In this document: piece by piece, positions 59,483-64,000 of the stretch
How the letters are laid out: each line of letters begins with the position of its first letter
Position numbering within the stretch: the first letter of the stretch is position 1
Assembly (NCBI RefSeq): GCF_025802015.1
Contig: NZ_JAOYFC010000001.1
Coordinates: 806,001-870,000, forward strand
DNA: 64,000 nucleotides
Reading direction: 5' to 3'
DNA from: Falsihalocynthiibacter halioticoli
Lineage (GTDB): Bacteria > Pseudomonadota > Alphaproteobacteria > Rhodobacterales > Rhodobacteraceae
Notes under the pieces: model-generated
The model's input: only the letters and a program-made list of their open reading frames with translations
Told to the model about the DNA's origin: nothing
Database searches by the model: none
Translations under genes and position numbers: made by a program

Positions 59483-61264
59483 ATGGTGCTGTTTGAAATT
59501 TCCCAGACGTGGCAAGCTATTCTTGCCCTCTGTGTTGTCGGGGTCATGTTCGTTCTGTTTCTGCGCGAGCACTACCCGACCGAAGTCGTCGCGATAGCGG
59601 GCGTTGCCACGCTGTTGGTGCTTGGAATTCTCCCCTATGACGAGGCATTGGCGGTTTTGTCGAACCCTGCGCCTTGGACCATTGCAGCGATGTTTATTGT
59701 CATGGGCGCGCTTGTGCGGACGGGTGCGCTTGAATGGTTCACCCAGATGGCCGAGAAAAACGTAGAGACAAACCCAAAAGTCTCTATCGCGCTGATGATT
59801 GCATTTGTTGTGATTGCCTCAGCCTTTGTGTCCAACACTCCGGTGGTCGTTGTGATGATCCCTGTGTTCATCCAACTCGCCAAAAAGCTCAATGTTTCGG
59901 CATCCAAACTGCTGATCCCGCTGTCCTACGCGGCGGTCATGGGCGGCACGCTCACGCTGATCGGGACGTCGACGAACTTGCTCGTGGATGGTGTTGCGCG
60001 CGCCAATGGGTTGCCGGCCTTTACCATTTTCGAGGTTACGCCGCTGGGGATCGCAATTGTGGCGTGGGGTATGATCTACCTTCGTTTCATCGCGCCGCGT
60101 TTGTTGCCGGATCGGGATTCCATGGCGAGCTTGCTCTCGGACCGCTCCAAAAAGAAGTTCTTCTCCGAGGCGGCCATCCCGCCAGATAGCGATCTGATTG
60201 GCCGCGAGGTTTCTGGTGTGCAGCTGTTTAAGCGCGAAGGCGTGCGATTGATCGACGTCTTGCGCGGCGATGAATCCCTGCGGCGAAACATGGGCGATGT
60301 GGTGCTTCAGGTTGGGGATCGCGTTGTTTTGCGTACTGAAATGACCGAGCTTCTGTCGCTTCAGCGCAATAAATCTCTAAAGCGTGTTGATCAGCTTTCC
60401 GCCGTTGAAACCACGACGGTTGAGGTGTTGATTACACCGGACTGTAAAATCGTGGGCCGCGCGCTTGGGTCGCTGCGCCTGCGCCGTCGCTATGGCGTGT
60501 ATACGCTGGCCATGCACCGCCGAAACCAGAATATCGGCCACCAGCAGCTTGAAAATCTTGTCGTCCGTGTGGGGGATACGCTCCTGCTTGAAGGCGCACC
60601 CGAGGATATTGGCCGTATGGCCAGCGATCTTGGTCTGGCCGATGTTTCACACCCTTCCGCGCGAGCATTTCGACGTGGTCATGCGCCGGTGGCTGTTGGT
60701 GCGCTCGTGGGGATTGTCGGGCTGGCCGCCTTTGGTGTTGCGCCGATCTTCCTTCTGTCTGTTTTGGCGGTGGCGGTTGTTTTGTTGACGCGCTGCATTG
60801 ATGCGGATGAGGCCTTTGGCTTTATCGATGGCCGCTTGTTGGCGCTGATTTTCTCGATGCTGGCCATTGGTGCGGCGCTCGAGTCTTCTGGTGCGGTGCA
60901 ACTCATCGTAGATGCGGTTTCGCCTGGGTTGGAAATGCTACCACCGTTCCTCATCGTCTGGGCGATATACTTGCTCACGTCGGTGCTGACCGAACTCGTT
61001 TCAAACAACGCGGTTGCCGTGGTGGTGACGCCGATTGCAATCGGGCTGGCCGCAGCACTTGGCATTGATCCGCGTCCGCTGGTTGTGGCGGTGATGGTCG
61101 CGGCATCGGCGAGTTTTGCGACCCCCATCGGCTACCAAACCAATATGCTGGTCTATGGTCCGGGCGGGTACAAATTCACCGATTTCTTGCGCGTGGGTAT
61201 TCCGCTCAACCTGTCCATTGGGATACTGGCTTCGCTGCTTATTCCGCTTATCTGGCCGCTCTAA
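59483..61264 (+). CDS. SLC13/DASS-family transporter with cytoplasmic TrkA-C domains
   Basis: The 593-residue protein has about eleven membrane helices in two halves, separated by a cytoplasmic region (about 205-385) that has two TrkA-C (RCK_C) domains. The DASS-type motifs SNTPVVVVMIPVFIQLAKKL and TELVSNNAVAVVVTPIAIGLA, broken at variable residues, flank the ion sites. The exact substrate is unclear: dicarboxylates, sulfate or metals are possible. The start follows AAAAGAGGCGCGG. Confidence 0.88.
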   Translation: MVLFEISQTWQAILALCVVGVMFVLFLREHYPTEVVAIAGVATLLVLGILPYDEALAVLSNPAPWTIAAMFIVMGALVRTGALEWFTQMAEKNVETNPKVSIALMIAFVVIASAFVSNTPVVVVMIPVFIQLAKKLNVSASKLLIPLSYAAVMGGTLTLIGTSTNLLVDGVARANGLPAFTIFEVTPLGIAIVAWGMIYLRFIAPRLLPDRDSMASLLSDRSKKKFFSEAAIPPDSDLIGREVSGVQLFKREGVRLIDVLRGDESLRRNMGDVVLQVGDRVVLRTEMTELLSLQRNKSLKRVDQLSAVETTTVEVLITPDCKIVGRALGSLRLRRRYGVYTLAMHRRNQNIGHQQLENLVVRVGDTLLLEGAPEDIGRMASDLGLADVSHPSARAFRRGHAPVAVGALVGIVGLAAFGVAPIFLLSVLAVAVVLLTRCIDADEAFGFIDGRLLALIFSMLAIGAALESSGAVQLIVDAVSPGLEMLPPFLIVWAIYLLTSVLTELVSNNAVAVVVTPIAIGLAAALGIDPRPLVVAVMVAASASFATPIGYQTNMLVYGPGGYKFTDFLRVGIPLNLSIGILASLLIPLIWPL

Positions 61265-61360
61265 GAGCGCTATCGACGTTGCGGGGGCATCGGCCCCTTG
61301 AAGAACACGCGCGCGCTGGCCTATAAGCCACCTAACCGAGATTGAACCTAAGAGGCACAC

Positions 61361-62101
61361 ATGGCTGGCCATTCCAAATGGGCAAATATTCAGCACCGCA
61401 AAGGGCGGCAGGACGCAGCACGCTCCAAACTGTTTAGCAAACTTTCCAAAGAGATCACTGTGGCCGCCAAAATGGGCGACCCTGATCCAGAGAAAAACCC
61501 CCGTTTGCGTATGGCCGTTAAAGAGGCCAAATCAAACTCCGTTCCGAAAGATGTGATTGAACGCGCCATCAAAAAGTCCACTGCGGGCGAGGGCGACGAT
61601 TACGAAGAAATCCGCTACGAAGGTTACGGCCCAAACGGCGTTGCCGTGATCGTCGAGGCCATGACAGATAACCGCAACCGCACCGCGTCAACCGTGCGCT
61701 CGACCTTCTCCAAGAATGGCGGCAACCTCGGTGAAACCGGTTCCGTGGGCTTCATGTTTGATCGCAAAGGTCAGGTTGTCTACGGCCCCGACGCGGGCGA
61801 TGCCGACACGGTAATGATGGCCGCGATCGAAGCGGGTGCCGAAGATTGCGAAAGCACCGAAGATGGCCACACCATCATTTGCGCCGATACGGATTTGAAC
61901 GCCGTCTCTACTGCGCTTGAGGCCGAGTTGGGCGAAAGCGAAAGCACCAAGCTGATCTGGCAACCAACCACCACAACCGAGCTTGATCTCGAAGGTATGC
62001 AAAAGCTGATGAAGCTGATTGACGCCCTCGAAGATGACGACGACATCCAGCGTGTCACTGCCAACTTCGAAGTGTCTGACGAGGTTATGGCGCAGCTTTA
62101 A
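61361..62101 (+). CDS. YebC/PmpR family protein
   Basis: The 246-residue protein has the YebC signatures MAGHSKWANIQHRKGRQDAAR, ERAIKKSTAGEGDDYEE and FMFDRKGQVVY, split at variable residues. YebC proteins help ribosomes through proline-rich or other difficult stretches and some act on transcription; which applies here is not known. The usual ruvC neighbour is not present. A strong terminator follows. Confidence 0.96.
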   Translation: MAGHSKWANIQHRKGRQDAARSKLFSKLSKEITVAAKMGDPDPEKNPRLRMAVKEAKSNSVPKDVIERAIKKSTAGEGDDYEEIRYEGYGPNGVAVIVEAMTDNRNRTASTVRSTFSKNGGNLGETGSVGFMFDRKGQVVYGPDAGDADTVMMAAIEAGAEDCESTEDGHTIICADTDLNAVSTALEAELGESESTKLIWQPTTTTELDLEGMQKLMKLIDALEDDDDIQRVTANFEVSDEVMAQL

Positions 62102-62128
62102 AACGCTGTTCAGACCGGAAAATTCAAG

Positions 62129-62162
62129 CGCCGCGCTCATTGATAGAGCGCGGCGTTTTTGT
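62129..62162 (+). terminator. Intrinsic terminator after yebC
   Basis: A perfect 10-bp stem (CGCCGCGCTC with GAGCGCGGCG) around ATTGATA, followed by TTTTTGTTT. Confidence 0.92.
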
Positions 62163-62169
62163 TTGACGG

Positions 62170-63048
62170 TTATGACGGCGGCTGCAGCGCGCCTTTCGCA
62201 GCATCTCTGATTGCGCGTGTCAGCGGCGCTATGGCGGGGGCGATGCGGCGGTTGCATTGCCAGAACAACGGAACATCCAACGGCGTCTCCGGAATGAGCG
62301 GCACAAGTGTACCCTTCGCCAAATGATCGCGGATCAACGGCTCTGGGTTCATGCCCCAGCCCATGCCAAGCAGCGCGGCATCAACAAACCCACGGGACGA
62401 GGGCAGTTGATGGCTTGAAAATCGCAGGGCCCGCCCGAATTGCCGCTTGGCCCAAAGGATTTGCAGCCGGTCTTTTGTGTTGAACAACAGAGCAGGCGCG
62501 GCCTCGAGCGCGTGTTCGGTAACGCCATCTGGGAAATAGCGTCGCAGGAAAGCGGGGCTTGCCGAGGCGATGTATCGAAAATTCCCAAGCGCCACGCAAT
62601 CGCTGCCTTGAACGGGTGTTGGGTGTGCGGTTATCGCGGCCTGAACCTCACCGCGTCGAAGCCAGTCGGCGGAGTGGTCCTGATCATCCACCACAAGTTC
62701 GAAGAACAAATCATCCTGGCCGGCAAGCGCAGGGAGCAACCAAGTCGAGAGGCTATCGGCGCTGGTGGCGATTTTGATATGCGAGGCGGCAGGAGCTTTG
62801 CCCAAATCCTTAGCGAGTGCGCTCTCCAGTAGGGCAATTTCCTCCGCGTGGCGATGTAGGCGCGCGCCTGTGGGTGTGGCGGTTGCGGGCGGGCCGCGCT
62901 TGATCAATGCTGCACCGATCTCTTCTTCCAACGCTTTGATCCGTTGCGAAATCGCCGAGGGGGTCACGCTCAATTCATGGGCCGCGGATTCGAATGAACC
63001 TGTGCGCAGAACGGCGGCAAGCGCCATAAGAGAACGTGTGTCGGGCAA
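62170..63048 (-). CDS. argP: LysR-family regulator, ArgP type
   Basis: The 292-residue regulator has a winged HTH (about 4-62, SVTPSAISQRIKALEEEIG) and the IciA/ArgP pattern, with IKIATSADSLSTWLLPAL. It sits divergently beside the lysE-type exporter, which ArgP homologs switch on with basic amino acids. I keep the TTG start at 63048, which follows GAGGTT by 7 bases and gives LPDTRSLM. Confidence 0.9.
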   Translation of the reverse strand: MPDTRSLMALAAVLRTGSFESAAHELSVTPSAISQRIKALEEEIGAALIKRGPPATATPTGARLHRHAEEIALLESALAKDLGKAPAASHIKIATSADSLSTWLLPALAGQDDLFFELVVDDQDHSADWLRRGEVQAAITAHPTPVQGSDCVALGNFRYIASASPAFLRRYFPDGVTEHALEAAPALLFNTKDRLQILWAKRQFGRALRFSSHQLPSSRGFVDAALLGMGWGMNPEPLIRDHLAKGTLVPLIPETPLDVPLFWQCNRRIAPAIAPLTRAIRDAAKGALQPPS

Positions 63049-63148
63049 ATTAAGAACCTCTAATCCAGATCAAGAATCTTTAATTAGACTAATCAAACTG
63101 AAATGAATAGCAACAGCGGCACGTCAACATTCAGGAGCCTGATTTCTC

Positions 63149-63772
63149 GTGCTTTCTTCTATTCCGTTCTCCGTTGTCTTTACGGGCTTCCTAACCTCGC
63201 TCACTCTTATCATGGCGATCGGTGCGCAGAATGCGTTTGTGCTGCGCCAAGGGCTGCGGCGGGCTAATGTTTTGGCCGTCGTGCTGGTTTGCGCCTGTTC
63301 GGATGCGATCCTCGTGACAGTTGGTGTTTTTGCCTTTGAATGGGTCGAAAGCGTCTTGCCGGGTGTATTGCCGATATTCAAATACGGCGGCGCGGCGTTT
63401 CTGTTTGTTTATGGGGCGCTTTCGTTTCGGGCGGCGTGGCGCGGCGGCGAGTCTCTAGAGACAGAAAACGGCGCAACGCAGTCTACGCTCAAGGCGGTGC
63501 TGACCTGTCTCGCGCTGACGTGGACCAACCCGCATGTGTATCTTGATACAGTTGTGCTGCTTGGAAGTCTGTCCGCGCCTTATGGTGATGCGCGGTTTGC
63601 TTTCGGGTTTGGTGCGGCCTTGGCGTCTTTTGTGTTTTTCTTTGCGCTTGGATATGGCGCGCGGTTCCTTGCGCCCGTATTTGCCAAACCTGCGGCGTGG
63701 CGCGTGCTTGAGGTGATCATCGGTATTACCATGTGGTCGATTGCGGTTAACCTGCTGCTGTTTACCGCTTGA
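63149..63772 (+). CDS. argO: LysE/ArgO-type amino-acid exporter
   Basis: The 207-residue protein has six membrane helices and the LysE family motif SLTLIMAIGAQNAFVLRQG (about 16-34). It exports arginine or lysine, protecting cells from high internal levels. The gene starts with GTG at 63149, after AGGAG at 63133. Divergence from argP supports the role. Confidence 0.93.
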   Translation: MLSSIPFSVVFTGFLTSLTLIMAIGAQNAFVLRQGLRRANVLAVVLVCACSDAILVTVGVFAFEWVESVLPGVLPIFKYGGAAFLFVYGALSFRAAWRGGESLETENGATQSTLKAVLTCLALTWTNPHVYLDTVVLLGSLSAPYGDARFAFGFGAALASFVFFFALGYGARFLAPVFAKPAAWRVLEVIIGITMWSIAVNLLLFTA

Positions 63773-63803
63773 ACCTTCGCGGCGTTTGCAGTCAAGTCAC
63801 CCC

Positions 63804-64000
63804 ATGGAAACTTCCGCACCAGTCTCTTCCACTCCAACGGTACGCCCTCTTGAGGGGGTAATATGGATGATGGTTACGGGCCTGTGTTTTGTCGCAGTTA
63901 CAGCGCTGGTGAAATACTACGGCCAGCGTATCCCCGCATCGGAGGCGGCGTTCCTCCGCTATGCACTGGGCTTGGTGTTTTTGCTGCCGATGCTCCCTGC
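63804..64000 (+). CDS. DMT-superfamily (EamA) transporter, cut by window edge
   Basis: The ATG at 63804 opens a frame that runs to the end of the window. It encodes METSAPVSSTPTVRPLEG, then a first helix MMVTGLCFVAVTALVKYYG and RYALGLVFLLPMLP, typical of the first EamA repeat. The substrate is unknown. At least 65 residues are visible. Confidence 0.8.
   Translation, partial: METSAPVSSTPTVRPLEGVIWMMVTGLCFVAVTALVKYYGQRIPASEAAFLRYALGLVFLLPMLP

Noticed and set aside
1..64000. CRISPR arrays, tRNAs, rRNAs, IS elements, prophage
   Set aside because: I looked for direct-repeat arrays, CCA-ended cloverleafs, transposase motifs and integrases and saw none.

Overview
The window reads as a core-chromosome segment of a marine-type alphaproteobacterium, most likely of the Rhodobacteraceae (Roseobacter group). 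Evidence for this is the gene content (sat-cysC fusion, Hint-domain protein, DUF1150 beside a small heat-shock protein, DUF1467, YdcH/DUF465, DUF1127, DUF2161, UbiK/BMFP, lgt followed by a COG1565 methyltransferase and pgeF), a type A RNase P RNA, and weak -10 promoter boxes. No rRNA, tRNA, CRISPR array, IS element, prophage or plasmid gene was seen. Both edges cut genes: the first codons of a Mn-dependent pyrophosphatase on the left and a DMT/EamA transporter on the right.

Layout. 1-8.5 kb: DUF2161, TraB/GumN, the groESL operon with a variant CIRCE operator, an EamA exporter, a secreted lipase-like hydrolase, purEK, and an hsp20-DUF1150 pair with an RpoH-type promoter and a ROSE-like hairpin over the ribosome-binding site. 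8.5-16.5 kb: sat-cysC, trxB, an Lrp regulator, a Hint-domain protein, and the translationally coupled lgt-methyltransferase-pgeF operon. 16.5-24.8 kb: ybjN, proC-csaA, a glycerate/hydroxypyruvate reductase, tdk, an unknown HTH-like gene coupled to arsH, and carB. 24.9-38.6 kb: a PAP2-like lipid enzyme, aspS, GNAT, an orphan response regulator, methylmalonyl-CoA epimerase, membrane proteins, nitroreductase, an M48 lipoprotein, dgkA, ceramidase, gatCA, a wall amidase and rnpB. 38.6-47.4 kb is the most system-like accessory block: a minus-strand operon tctCBA - DUF1446/AtuA - DUF4387 - AbrB-like membrane protein, facing tctDE and an extra periplasmic binding protein. 47.5-64 kb: rpmG, cytochrome b561, a Bax-inhibitor (YbhL-type) gene with a structured leader, a LysR gene overlapping a quinone oxidoreductase, an XRE regulator, hisN-like phosphatase, two purine-type deaminases, mgtE, a folate ligase, ymdB, an SLC13 transporter, yebC, and an argP/lysE pair.

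How it works together. Several genes form functional links: purEK, carB and tdk for nucleotides; sat-cysC and trxB for sulfur and thiol redox; proC and the GRHPR-type reductase for amino and hydroxy acids; an AspRS with a non-discriminating signature plus GatCA for indirect Asn/Gln-tRNA synthesis; a putative 8-oxoguanine deaminase and guanine deaminase for purine salvage. The heat-shock genes show three layers of control readable in the sequence: a CIRCE-type operator, an RpoH-type promoter and a candidate RNA thermometer. The best candidates for less-described biology are the tct/AtuA-like block with its three-component sensor, and the RNA leader of the Bax-inhibitor gene.
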